The position numbers and the translations under genes were made by a program. From positions 1,184,538-1,248,537 of the forward strand of contig NC_037276.1 in NCBI RefSeq assembly GCF_000002425.4: a stretch of 64,000 nt of DNA, read 5' to 3'. Shown here piece after piece: positions 45,601-55,610 of this stretch. Within the stretch, counting starts at the first letter, position 1, and each line of letters opens with the position of its first letter. A model generated the notes under the pieces. It was not told the DNA's origin, did not search any database, and saw nothing but the letters and a program-made list of their open reading frames with translations. Source of the stretch: Physcomitrium patens (lineage: Eukaryota; Streptophyta; Bryopsida; Funariales; Funariaceae).

Positions 45601-46613
45601 CTACCATATAAATGATTGAAGAGATAGAAATCACTAACCTCAATTATATTCCGCTCAAGGCAGCAACCTCCCTCCACTCTAAAAATTGCTACAAATTCAA
45701 TTCTAGTTCAAATGCTTCAAATTTTACACCACTAAAAGCCTAACTTTCAGATGCTTTTATTCAAAAATTCCCACATTTAAACAATCACCAAGAACTAAGT
45801 TATTCCTTTCCAAACATGGAGTATATGAAACTCCCAAGGCAATAAACCCCTTTCTAAACTAAAACTCACTAAAAATTCCAATTAAGTCCATTTTGAATGT
45901 ATAATAGCTTTTTGAAAAGCTAACATTTAAATAAACATCTTTAAAAAGTTTTAAATTAAAATATGCTATGCATAAAAATAGATTGATGAAAATCCAAGAG
46001 CAAATCAACATTCAACTCAACAATGAAAATTTTGACTATCTTATAAATTAAAAAATTAAAATCCATTTTTTTATTTCAATAAAGAAGCGATGTATAATAA
46101 TTAATAATAATAAAGACCTATTTGAATTTTTCACTTAACAAATCAAAGTAAGATCATTCACAACAAAGAAACTTAATATTCACATACACTATTAGAAGCA
46201 CCATCTCTTGGTAAACGTACTATTTATGTAATGATAAAATTCACCCTTCAATTCAAATTATAAGATGGCATCAATTAAGAATTACTTGTAATTGGTGATA
46301 TAAAGTAAAACAATCAATTAATAAGAACAAAAGAAGAAAAAACACAAAAAAATAAAAAAAATGTATTCAAGCAAATATACATTCTAAAATTTAGTTACCT
46401 TTGAGATAAAATATTTTTATTTATTTTTTAAAATTATTTTCTCGATATCTTTAAATCTTTATAATTTATTCATAATAAATTGAATCTATACATTTTTTAT
46501 GTCATTAAAAAGATAATAAAAGTAAATATCTAAAAATATAAATTTTTCTTTTTAATTTTATTTTTTATTAGATAAAAACTTAATAAATAGACTATGACAT
46601 TCAAGGTGCTACA

Positions 46614-47751
46614 ATCCATACTAAACTTGTGCACCTTCCTTCTTACAATGGCTAGATTGGCTGTTGATCCTACTATTTGATCCTCCTATTTTCTACTAAT
46701 AGAACTCATATTTTTATATTTTGAACTTCACCATGGTATTTAAAATTATCATAGTAGCCTAAGAACCTTTTATCGCCTTCTAATCTTGCTCTATTTCTTC
46801 ATAATGATTCTCAATGTGGTAAAACTAAATTTTACCAAAGTCTTGAAAATTTTCTTGAAAATTTCTAAATAATTCTAATTAAAATTTAAATAAATTCTAA
46901 ATGTATGTTATAATTTATAGGTTTTAGATTTAGGAGCTACTAAATTTGCATAAAATTTGGTCTTGACAAATAAGCTTTTGTGAATCTAGAGGCAATTTCC
47001 ATCGCTTAATTTTTATCTCTTTAATCAAATCTTTATTCTTAGTATTGTTAAAAATAAGTCTTTGATGTTATCTTTTAATCCATATCAAAATTGATTGATA
47101 AATATTTTATTATTCCAATCTATATCACAAGAGAGATTTTAGAATTCTATAGCATATATAGTAGCTAAATATGAACCTTGTTGTAAAAATATGAGTTTAG
47201 TCTTTGCTATCCTTTCTCAATCACTTTTTTTAAAAGTGATTGTAAATACTTTTAAAAATAAATTGAGATCATAAAAAAGACGTAAATATTTTTCTATCAA
47301 AGGTATAAATTAAGAAAGATCATTTCTAAGATGCAACCTTAAATAGAGATTTACTTATTATAAAAATATTTAAAATTAAGCATACTTATTCTTATCTCTT
47401 TCATATTAAGAGTGGCAAGATTTCTTAAATTTAGTTGTAAGCTTGATTTACTTACTTCTCTCAATTGCACAACTTCTTGGCATAGGCTTTGAACTTCGTT
47501 ATTGACCTCTTCTACTGATGTTGTAATAATACTTCTATGATTTATGTTAGAGATACGTGAGATTTCTACTCTCAAAGTGTTAACAAGTTTATGGAAATCT
47601 ACAATAGTTACAAATCTATCCTTACTTTTTTCAAGAGTAGTATCCATTATTTTATCTTCCATAAACAACTCAAATAAATCTAAAGTCAAAATTAGACTAA
47701 AGTAATTCATAACCTCTAATATCAAATAAAAGTTTCTACAAAGAAAGCTAG
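46614..47751 (-). pseudogene. gag: gag of element K, with unassigned left end
   Basis: 47351-47725 is open on the minus strand and homologous to 60443-60781 of G4 (DRFVTIVDFHKLVNTLR versus NRFITIVDLHELVDTLR; QSLCQEVVQLREVS versus QSLHQEVKQLREIS). Further text to about 46990 continues gag. 46614-46890 is not assignable. The leader breaks off at 47751 and resumes at 61551, across element G4. Confidence 0.68.
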
Positions 47752-48289
47752 TGTTAAGGACATGAATCTTGAAGAAAGAAAATCCTCAATACATTCTTGT
47801 GTCACTAAAGAGAATTAAAAAGGTTCTCAAAAAGTGATGTAATATTAAACTAGAATGGCTATTGTAAAAAATAAAAAGATTAAAAATTCTTGAAACAAAA
47901 CTAAGGATTAAAAAAGCATTCGCAAGAGTGAAGAAGGCTTCACTCTTGCCTCCATATATACTCTTAACTAGGAGCTACCTGGCAATGTCCTATAGGACCT
48001 CCAAAACATGTTGACTTTGCTGACCACATGTCTTAATTTGTAAGACAAGTTATCTATATATGCACTACATAGTTAGCTTGTTCCATAAGCTACTACATGG
48101 AGTTAACTTTTCTTACAAGCTATCAATATGTGGTTAATTTGTTGGCCAATTTTTTATTTTATAATACATCTAAAGTCAAAACCACATCTGTGAAGCTTCT
48201 CTAGGAGACTTTATGAAATTAATTTATATTTACTTACTTCTATCTAATCATATAAGTAACTATTGAGATAAATGTATATGTCCATGACA
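47752..48289 (-). repeat. 3' LTR of G4
   Basis: Plus-strand limits TGTTAAGGACATG to GTCCATGACA, followed by the decayed purine-tract complement TTATCTTCGCTTCTAGGG. Contains a perfect 11-bp palindrome arm pair (CAAGAGTGAAG, AAGG, CTTCACTCTTG) next to the TATATAT box. Confidence 0.88.
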
Positions 48290-48654
48290 TTATCTTCGCT
48301 TCTAGGGACGAGTTCCATGAGAAGCGATCATCATCTTTCAAGGATCTTTGTAATTCTTCATCTTGGTTTTGATGGATCTCATCAATGAAAAACCTCAACC
48401 TTCTTTGTTGCATTTGTAAGATTTTTTGTTGGCTCCCATGTGCATTTGCTAATATCATATCTACACCAATGAACAACATATTCATTCCTATTTTAGTGGC
48501 GCCTTGAATCTAAGACTTCTTCTATCTTGAACTCTTGATTATTATCCACTTCTATAGGAAGAGGTGGCATTTGTCTTCTTCTCAAGATATTTACTATCTT
48601 ATATGATTCAAGAAGGGATACGTGAAATACAAGGTAGATCTTCATAGACATTGG
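48290..48654 (-). pseudogene. pol: Chromodomain and integrase tail of G4
   Basis: Minus-strand homologue of 50334-50640: chromodomain with decayed EVLDSR- and TWEP-like blocks, then KTVDI/IVNIL-type spacer to the integrase end. The post-pol frame is missing here: only about 35 bases separate the purine tract from the end of pol. Interrupted at 48655 by D'. Confidence 0.75.
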
Positions 48655-48779
48655 TGTCATGTTGTAACACGACTATATAGTGAAAATATAAATGAAAAAG
48701 ATATTATTAATATTTAGTCATCTTAGATGTTAGAAATAGTGGCCAATTCTAGTGTCAATATTCAGGGTCAGTCAATATC

Positions 48780-49520
48780 ACCCCACCGGCATCATCAAAT
48801 CAAGTACCCTCCATACCAACGGGACAACCAGGATCATTTTCCAACCCTATATGGAACAAGCCTAGTAGGTATATACCAGTGGAGAGACCCAATATGCATG
48901 ATGGGGGTGCAAGAAGACCACTTCGTCATTTTTGTTGCAAACAAGTTGGTCATTATGCTAGTAAATATTCCAATCCCAAAGCCAGTGGTGATTACGTGCT
49001 AGTATGAAGGAATTGCAAGCAATTGAAGCATACTTATCAGCAATGTAATGCTCTGTCCAATTTCAATAAATGGGATCAACAAATCCAAAGCCAAGGAAAA
49101 ATTGAGGAGATAAATCAAGATCCTCAAGATTCTTCGATAAATCGGATGGATTGAGTCTGAGCCATTCTTACCAAGAGTTGGCAAAAGGAGAAAGGACCAA
49201 TTCAATATTCGCATGAGTTTGATGTGAAGGGCTAATTTTACCCAATTACGAGGACATCCAATCTAGGTCCTAGTATAGACTTCTTACCCAGTATGAGACT
49301 TGATTTGGTTGGGCAACCCAATGAGGTCTCGAATATGGAGGCTTCAATTTCATTTCAAGTTGTTTCGTTCTCTATGCCATTTTGGAAGAAAAGTCCTTTC
49401 CGTAGGAAGATCCTCTTAGAGACAAGAATTCCGAGGAAGCACCATCGGCTGTTCCAATTCGGAGTCCAAGGCGGGAAAAAAAGGGACCACACGGAGTTAA
49501 AAGAGAGAAAAAGATAAAGA
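48780..49520 (+). pseudogene. gag: C-like gag knuckles and spacer in D'
   Basis: In one plus frame: IWNKPSRYIPVERPNMH, RRPLRHFCCKQVGHYAS, then RNCKQLKHTYQQC after a TGA. These align with knuckles three and four of element C. Further on, PSMRLDLVGQPNEVSNMEAS (49280-49350) aligns with the C spacer upstream of retropepsin. The sequence is only moderately decayed. Ends at element A. Confidence 0.75.
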
Positions 49521-49564
49521 AAGGAGCATTCGGAGATCAGGATTTTGGGGGTCAAAGAGCTAGC

Positions 49565-50094
49565 TGTCAAGGATAAGAACTCGATGAAAGCTAAAGAGTA
49601 AGTGAGACTTTTCTCAAAAAGAAATAGGACAAAATAGAAATATGTATATTAAGAAAGAAACTGGAATGGCTATTGCCAAAATACAAGAAAACTAGAGACC
49701 CTTGAAACTAGACTAGAAGCAAGAAAGGAGTTGACAAGAGTGAAGAGGGCTTCACTCTTGCCTCTATATATACTATCTAACTAGAAGCCACGTGGCGATG
49801 TTCTATAAGACCTCCAATATATGTTGACTTTCTAGGCCACATGCCTTTGCTTGCAAGGCAAGTTTTCTATGGATGGACCACGTAGTTAGCTTGTTCTTTA
49901 AGCTTTCAACATGCGTGGCACATGGCTAACTTGTTGACCAAGTTTCTAACCTAAAAGTCAACTATAGACTCCTATAAAGTCAAAGCAGCGTCTATGAAGC
50001 TTCTAAGAAGCTTCTCTAGAAGATATTACACAATTAACCTACTTTTACATACTTTTATCTATTCATATAGGTAATTATATGTATGTCCGTGACA
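49565..50094 (-). repeat. 3' LTR of A
   Basis: TGTCAAGGATAAG to GTCCGTGACA on the plus strand. The purine tract lies at 50095-50112 (complement CCCTAGAAGGGCGGGTAA). At 49996-50022 a run of alternating GAA and TTC modules (GAAGCTTCTAAGAAGCTTC, then TCTAGAAG) resembles a loose heat-shock element. Confidence 0.95.
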
Positions 50095-50135
50095 TTACCC
50101 GCCCTTCTAGGGACGAGTTCCACAAGGAGCGGTGA

Positions 50136-50308
50136 TTATATATTGAGAAAATCTAATATGCGGCGAATTGTATTTGCTACATACTCTGATCTTTGTTCTC
50201 TTCGAAGATAGTTGATGGGTCCTCTTAGCCATCGATAGTGTCCCATTCCAGGGTGAGAAGACCACCCTGTTATTTGATCACTGTTGAGGCCTTCATAACT
50301 TCCTCAAT
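50136..50308 (-). pseudogene. C-terminal remnant of the post-pol frame in A
   Basis: About 57 codons (GLNSDQITGWSSHPGMGHYR, WLRGPINYLRREQRSEYV, DFLNI, TAA) homologous to the last 60 codons of the frame at 2542-2964. Compared with G1 and L, about 300 bp including the start codon have been deleted between ACAAGATT and GAGGAAGTT. The youngest copy has thus lost the N-terminal half, so the product is either dispensable or supplied in trans. Confidence 0.6.
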
Positions 50309-50333
50309 CTTGTTTCTTTTATAAGAGAGGTTT

Positions 50334-53300
50334 TCATCTTGGTTTTGATGGATGTCGTTGATGAAAAACTTTGACTTTAGCTGATGCATTTGCTAGATTC
50401 CTGGATGGCTCCCATGTGCGCTCACTAATATCATATCCGCACCAATGAACAAGATATTCCAGCTTATTTCGGCGCCGCCTTGAGTCTAATATCTCTTCCA
50501 CCTCAAATTCTTCATTATTATCTACTTCTATAGGAGGCGGTGGCATTTGTCTTCTTCCTTGTATATCCACTGTCTTATATGGTTCAAGAAGAGACATGTG
50601 GAATACAGGATGGATCTTCATTGACTCCGGTAGATGTAACCGATATGCAACTGGGTTGATCTGTTCAGAAACAGAAAAGAGGCCAAGCCTACGATAGTCC
50701 AATTTGTCACAAGGTCGAGTGGTCTTGATATTGCGACGAAGTAGCCATACCTTATCACCCACATTGAGTTGTGGTTGCTCTTTACGATATACATCTGCAT
50801 TTATCTTTTGTCGTTCTTGAGCTTTCTTCAACTGCGCCTTCATTATTGCATGTAACTCTGACAACCGATTTGCCATATCTTCTGCTGCAAGATTATCAAC
50901 TTTTGAAAAATCAAAAGTATCAAGTCGTGGATGATAGCCATAATTGGCAAAGAAAGGTGTTTGTTGCGTGGAGGAATGTACCGTATTATTATAAGCAAAC
51001 TCTGCCAATGGCAGAAGGTTTGTCCAATCATCTTGTTGGTAGTTGATGGTACACCTTAAATACTGTTCCAAGACTTGGTTTACGCGCTCTGTTTGTCCAT
51101 CAGTTTGAGGATGGAAAGCTAAAGATAGCTTTATGTCCACTTTTAAAATCTTGAAAAGAGTCCTCCAAAATCTCGACACAAATTGAGTTCCCCTATCCGA
51201 TATGATATCTTTAGGCAATCCATGATAGCGATAGATATTATCAATGAAAAGCTTAGCTGTTTCTTCACCTGTGATAGATTTTGTACATGGCATAAAATGT
51301 GCCATCTTGGTGAAACGATCTACTATCACAAATATAGAATCATAAGATCTTGAGTTTGGAAGATCTGTGATGAAATCCATAGAAACAGAAGACCATGATT
51401 GTTCTGGTATAGGTAATGGCTGAAGAAGTCCGTAAGGTCGATGTCGAGGAATTTTTGATCTTGAACAAATATCACATGATTGTACAAAGTCTTTGACTGA
51501 CTTCCACATTTGTGGCCACCAAAAATCTCTTGATATGAGTTCCAAAGTCTTATTATATCCAAAGTGCCCTGCTGCTGGAAAGTCATGACGTGCTTGAAGA
51601 ACACGCAAACGTGCTTTTCCTTCTGGAACATATAGGCATCCTTCAAAATATAATAGATTATTCTTGAACTCGAACTTAGAAGAATCATGAGACTTGGAAG
51701 AATTATTCTCGATATCATGAACAAGAGGGTCTGAGGACATACTGGACTGGATTTGCTTGAGAAAAGTTGAATCAACAGTCAATGTTGATTTCACTGCTCG
51801 GAGATGAAATTGCTCCGGTTTCAAGAGGACCGTTCTTTGTTGCTCAAAAGCTGCATCTCCTTCTTTTGGTGCAAAATAAGAACGTCTAGACAGGGCATCG
51901 GACAAACCTTGTTGTTTTCCTGGCCGATAAGTGATAATGAAGTCGAATCTTGACAAAGACATACTCCAACGAGCTTGACGACGATTCAACACGCGTGCTG
52001 ACATGAAATACTCGAGGTTCTTGTGATCTGTATACACAATGACTGGACTAGAAGCACCTTCTAGATAATGACGCCATTCTTGAAAAGAATCCACGATTGC
52101 AAGAAGTTCTTTATCGTGGATCTCATAATTGATCTCGGCTGCTGAGAATTTTCTTGAATGAAAAGCTATCAGATGAAGTTTGTCATCTGTTCCCATTTGT
52201 GATAAAACTGCACCCAAGGCAAAATCCGATGCGTCTGTTTCCATAAAAAATGCCTTGGAAAAGTCAACACGATATAAGACTGGTGCAGAGACAAACGATG
52301 TCTTCAAGGCTTCAAATGCTGCTTCCGCTTCTTGATTCCATTGGAATTTATCTTTACTAGTCAAGCGTGTAAGTGGAGCTGCAACTCGTGAGAAGTCTTT
52401 GATGAAGATCCGATAGTAATTGGCAAATCCCAAGAAACATTGGACATCTCTTACAGTCTTTGGAATCTTCCAATCCATGATTGTTTGGACTTTCTTAGAA
52501 TCCATCATAAGACCATCATTTGAAATGATGTATCCTAAAAAGTCAACTTGAGTAGTATGAAATACACACTTTTCCATCTTGGCGTACAATCCTGCATCTC
52601 TGAGTTTTTGTAATACTTGACGAACATGTATTTCATGTTCTTCAACATTCTTAGAATAAATCAGGATATCGTCTAGGTAGCAGACGACAAAATTGTCTAA
52701 GAATTCACGAAATACATCATTCATGAGATGTTGAAAAGCAGCTGGTGCATTCGTGAATCCAAAAGGCATGACATTATATTCAAAATGCCCGTACCTGGTT
52801 CGAAACGCAGTCTTCCATTCATCTCCTTCTTTGATCCGTACTAGATTATATGCTCCTCTTAGATCTATTTTTGTATAGATCTTAGCTTGATTTAACTGGT
52901 CAAGGAGTCCTGATATCAAAGGTAATGGATACCTGTTCTTGATTGTGATCTTGTTGAGTCCTCGATAGTCAACACACATTCGTAAAGATCCATCTTTTTT
53001 CTTTACGAATAGAATTGGAGCTCCTGCTGGAGATTTTGAATGGCGTATGAAATTCTTCGCTAAATTCTCGTCAATATATGTCTTGAGTTCAGCCAACTCA
53101 TCTTGCGATAAACTGTAAATTGGTCCAAATGGTGGCTGAGTTCCTTCCTTGAGATCGATTGAACAATCGTATGGGCGATGCTCAGGAAGAATATCTGCAT
53201 TCTTTTTCTCAAAAACGTCTTGATAATCCTGATATTGACTTGGAATGCCACTTGAAGTCTTTACGCTTTCAGAAATAGGTGCAGCATAAATAGCAAAAGT

Positions 53301-53822
53301 TGATCCTTCTTTTGCTGCGTGTATAAATGCTTTTGCACCTATAGGTGCGAGTTTTACTATACTAGACTCATGGTTTTTTACTTGGTTAATAGAACTGTTA
53401 CTAATGCTCTGAGGAAAATCAAGTTTACGAGAAATCCAATCTATTCGAGGATTATACTTTTCTAACCATGATAAGCCTAAAATTACTGGATTAGAGGGAG
53501 ATCTAATTATATTAAAAATTACGCAACTACTATGACCATTTATTACTACATCTACAGGAAGTGTTTCGTGAGTTACATCTCCAGAAGACAACGGACGACC
53601 ATCTATGACTTCTACGTGTACAGGTTTAGTTTTTTGTATTAATGATATTCTATGACATCTAGCAAATTCTTCATCTAAAAAACAAGATGAGGCTCCTGAA
53701 TCTACCAAGGCAGAGGCTTTGTAATTATTAGGTCCTAAACGCACATCTATTATAAAACAAGGAGATGGTTCTGAGGAGAGGATAGGACCTTTATTAGAAG
53801 TTGTACAAAATTCCAGCCGCAC
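50334..53822 (-). CDS. pol: Chromovirus Pol polyprotein, intact frame
   Basis: 1162 codons without a stop. Retropepsin DSGAS at residues 41-45. Reverse transcriptase about 213-460, with LPEHRPYDC at 212, VMPFG at 351 and YLDD at 382-385. RNase H about 510-640, with the TDASD aspartate at 530, the YEIHDKE region at 566-572 and the TDH aspartate at 599. Integrase HHCC with H746, H753, C783 and C786; core D816, D876 and E912 (D,D-35-E). The C-terminal module has GLF where GPF/Y is usual (1047). Chromodomain about 1105-1158 with W1127 and W1137. The frame starts at GTG (53822), five bases after the gag stop; L and G4 have ATG here. All catalytic residues are present, so it may encode active enzymes. 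Confidence 0.95.
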   Translation of the reverse strand: MRLEFCTTSNKGPILSSEPSPCFIIDVRLGPNNYKASALVDSGASSCFLDEEFARCHRISLIQKTKPVHVEVIDGRPLSSGDVTHETLPVDVVINGHSSCVIFNIIRSPSNPVILGLSWLEKYNPRIDWISRKLDFPQSISNSSINQVKNHESSIVKLAPIGAKAFIHAAKEGSTFAIYAAPISESVKTSSGIPSQYQDYQDVFEKKNADILPEHRPYDCSIDLKEGTQPPFGPIYSLSQDELAELKTYIDENLAKNFIRHSKSPAGAPILFVKKKDGSLRMCVDYRGLNKITIKNRYPLPLISGLLDQLNQAKIYTKIDLRGAYNLVRIKEGDEWKTAFRTRYGHFEYNVMPFGFTNAPAAFQHLMNDVFREFLDNFVVCYLDDILIYSKNVEEHEIHVRQVLQKLRDAGLYAKMEKCVFHTTQVDFLGYIISNDGLMMDSKKVQTIMDWKIPKTVRDVQCFLGFANYYRIFIKDFSRVAAPLTRLTSKDKFQWNQEAEAAFEALKTSFVSAPVLYRVDFSKAFFMETDASDFALGAVLSQMGTDDKLHLIAFHSRKFSAAEINYEIHDKELLAIVDSFQEWRHYLEGASSPVIVYTDHKNLEYFMSARVLNRRQARWSMSLSRFDFIITYRPGKQQGLSDALSRRSYFAPKEGDAAFEQQRTVLLKPEQFHLRAVKSTLTVDSTFLKQIQSSMSSDPLVHDIENNSSKSHDSSKFEFKNNLLYFEGCLYVPEGKARLRVLQARHDFPAAGHFGYNKTLELISRDFWWPQMWKSVKDFVQSCDICSRSKIPRHRPYGLLQPLPIPEQSWSSVSMDFITDLPNSRSYDSIFVIVDRFTKMAHFMPCTKSITGEETAKLFIDNIYRYHGLPKDIISDRGTQFVSRFWRTLFKILKVDIKLSLAFHPQTDGQTERVNQVLEQYLRCTINYQQDDWTNLLPLAEFAYNNTVHSSTQQTPFFANYGYHPRLDTFDFSKVDNLAAEDMANRLSELHAIMKAQLKKAQERQKINADVYRKEQPQLNVGDKVWLLRRNIKTTRPCDKLDYRRLGLFSVSEQINPVAYRLHLPESMKIHPVFHMSLLEPYKTVDIQGRRQMPPPPIEVDNNEEFEVEEILDSRRRRNKLEYLVHWCGYDISERTWEPSRNLANASAKVKVFHQRHPSKPR

Positions 53823-53827
53823 GGTCC

Positions 53828-54835
53828 CTATTGTAGCTGGACGTACTCGTTTTCCGACATACTGTCTTCTTTGACAGCCGTACTCCTCATTTTGTAGTTA
53901 CGTCGCTTTTTTGGACAATGTTGAGCAGTGTGCTTAGGTTCTCCACAATATAAGCACAATCCTTCTTGTCGACGACGAGACTTTTCTTGCTCAGTAAGAG
54001 GTTTGAAACGTACCGCATCAATTTGCATATCCTCTACTTCTGAAGGTATGTGTTGAGGAGACGTCGGTGTTGCCATTGAATTGTAGTAACGTTGAGGCCC
54101 ACTTGTGCGACTCTCGGATCGAAATTCAAAAAGTCGATTGTCGCACTTCACAGCAAAGTCAATTGCTTGACTCAATGTTTGAGGATCAGGTAAATTAAGC
54201 ATCAATTTCTTTACCTCATATTGTAATCCGTAGAGAAATTGACTCACAAGTGCGGCATCATCCCACTTGATATCAGTTGCAAGTTGTCGAAATTGCGAAG
54301 CATATAATGTTACTGATCGATTGTCTTGTCACAAAATACGGATCTTGTTGGTTGCAACACGAATTGCATCATGTTCTCCAAACATGGATCGAAACTCCGC
54401 CAAAAAAGCCTCCAGATTATCCAATATTGGATCTCGTCGTTCAAGAAAAGATGAAAACCATAACAATGCTGAACCTGAAAGAAGTGTACCAATGAATCTA
54501 ACTTGTGACCCTGGAGTTGGATAGCTCTGGGGTTGAAGTTCAATCACTAGTTGGACCTGATTGATGAATCCTCGAAACTTGGATCTGGTACCATCAAACT
54601 TCTCGGGCAAGGCAACTCTCGGTTCTCTAACACTCGAAGGGTGTTCCATTCTGGGAAAAGGGACATGGTTTGGTGCAGATGTTGAAGCAGCCCCAATCAT
54701 CTCTATATCTTCACTTCCTACCATTCTTGTTGCTCCTTGTGGTGGTAAATTGAGTTGATGCATCGCAAGCATTAACTCCCTCAATTGTTCTTGCATCTGT
54801 GCCATTGCACTCTTCATTTCAACAAGCTCTGCCAT
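53828..54835 (-). pseudogene. gag: gag of A, one premature stop
   Basis: Starts ATG at 54835 (MAELVEMKSAMAQMQEQL, probably a coiled coil). The capsid core includes LPEKFDGTRSKFRGFINQVQ and GTLLSGSALLWFSSFLE. A single TGA at 54326-54328 (RIL-stop-QDNRSV) splits an otherwise continuous frame of about 335 codons; CGA in an ancestor is likely. The second half (53828-54247) has the CCHC knuckle CLYCGEPKHTAQHC. Gag ends at TAG (53828-53830); pol overlaps in the -1 frame. Confidence 0.9.
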
Positions 54836-55047
54836 AGTAGCACTTAGAAAAGAGAAGATGTCTAATAACGCTCAAAACAAATAGAAGAGAGGAATTGATA
54901 ACAAAGAAAATACTAAGAACAATATCAGTTTAAAAGAGGGTAATCCGCAACTTCTAATGCGCTTATGTCTTATCAAGAAAAAGGGGTAATCCACTCTTAA
55001 TCAAGAAAAGACAAAGCTCTGATATTGTAAGTGTACTCTTGTCAATC
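54836..55047 (-). promoter_or_regulatory. Leader of A with self-primer binding site and repeated motifs
   Basis: 212 bases. The primer site is the complement of ACTCTTGTCAA (55035-55045), two bases from the LTR; it is perfectly complementary over 11 bases to the predicted transcript start (complement of 55214-55225). Two copies of the GGATTACCC motif lie at 54983-54994 and 54936-54950. Confidence 0.75.
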
Positions 55048-55577
55048 TGTCAAGGACAAGAACTCGATGAAAGCTAAAGAGTAAGTGAGACTTTTCTCAA
55101 AAAGAAATAGGACAAAATAGAAATATGTATATTAAGAAAGAAACTGGAATGGCTATTGCCAAAATACAAGAAAACTAGAGACCCTTGAAACTAGACTAGA
55201 AGCAAGAAAGGAGTTGACAAGAGTGAAGAGGGCTTCACTCTTGCCTCTATATATACTATCTAACTAGAAGCCACGTGGCGATGTTCTATAAGACCTCCAA
55301 TATATGTTGACTTTCTAGGCCACATGCCTTTGCTTGCAAGGCAAGTTTTCTATGGATGGACCACGTAGTTAACTTGTTCTTTAAGCTTCCAACATGCGTG
55401 GCACATAGCTAACTTGTTGACCAAGTTTCTAACCTAAAAGTCAACTATAGACTCCTATAAAGTCAAAGCAGCGTCTATGAAGCTTCTAAGAAGCTTCTCT
55501 AGAAGATATTACACAATTAACCTACTTTTACATACTTTTATCTATTCATATAGGTAATTATATGTATGTCCGTGACA
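55048..55577 (-). repeat. 5' LTR of A
   Basis: TGTCAAGGACAAG to GTCCGTGACA, then CTAGC. TATATATA at 55248-55255; predicted start of R at 55225, 30 bases on. A perfect palindrome spans them (arms 55218-55228 and 55233-55243, 11 bp, loop of 4). Confidence 0.95.
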
Positions 55578-55610
55578 CTAGCTTCAAGCTCCTCCGAAAG
55601 GTGTAGAATT

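Larger units (their letters stand above)
44240..46613 (-). repeat. Presumed 5' LTR and leader of M
   Basis: On the minus strand the right edge begins TGTAGCACCTTGAATG, a plausible Ty3 LTR start, and M gag lies downstream. The inner edge is not resolved and no partner LTR is identified, so part of this could be other sequence. No open frames of interest. A fragment similar to 46220-46320 is at 3747-3850. Confidence 0.4.
49565..55577 (-). mobile_element. Near-intact chromovirus A (youngest element)
   Basis: A 6.0 kb minus-strand element with 530-bp LTRs that differ at only 4 positions by my count (all transitions), flanked by perfect CTAGC duplications (49560-49564, 55578-55582). Order: 5' LTR, self-primer site, leader, gag, pol (protease, reverse transcriptase, RNase H, integrase, chromodomain), remnant of the post-pol frame, purine tract, 3' LTR. 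One in-frame TGA in gag and loss of the post-pol N-terminus are the only defects I see. Base composition is clearly less AT-rich than in older copies. Confidence 0.95.

Noticed and set aside
49293..49517. 74-codon plus-strand frame as a novel gene next to A
   Set aside because: It aligns with the spacer upstream of retropepsin in element C (QPNEV block), so it is a retroelement fragment.
51326..51775. 149-codon open frame on the minus strand
   Set aside because: It overlaps the intact pol of A in another frame, has no homology to anything and reads as a shadow of integrase coding sequence.
55016..55024. TATCAGAGC on the element strand of A (also 25992-26000 in B), as a standard initiator tRNA-Met primer site
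   Set aside because: It lies 23-27 bases inside the LTR rather than adjacent, matches only 9 bases, and is not kept in K or G4, whereas the self-complementary stretch two bases from the LTR is kept in A, L and K.
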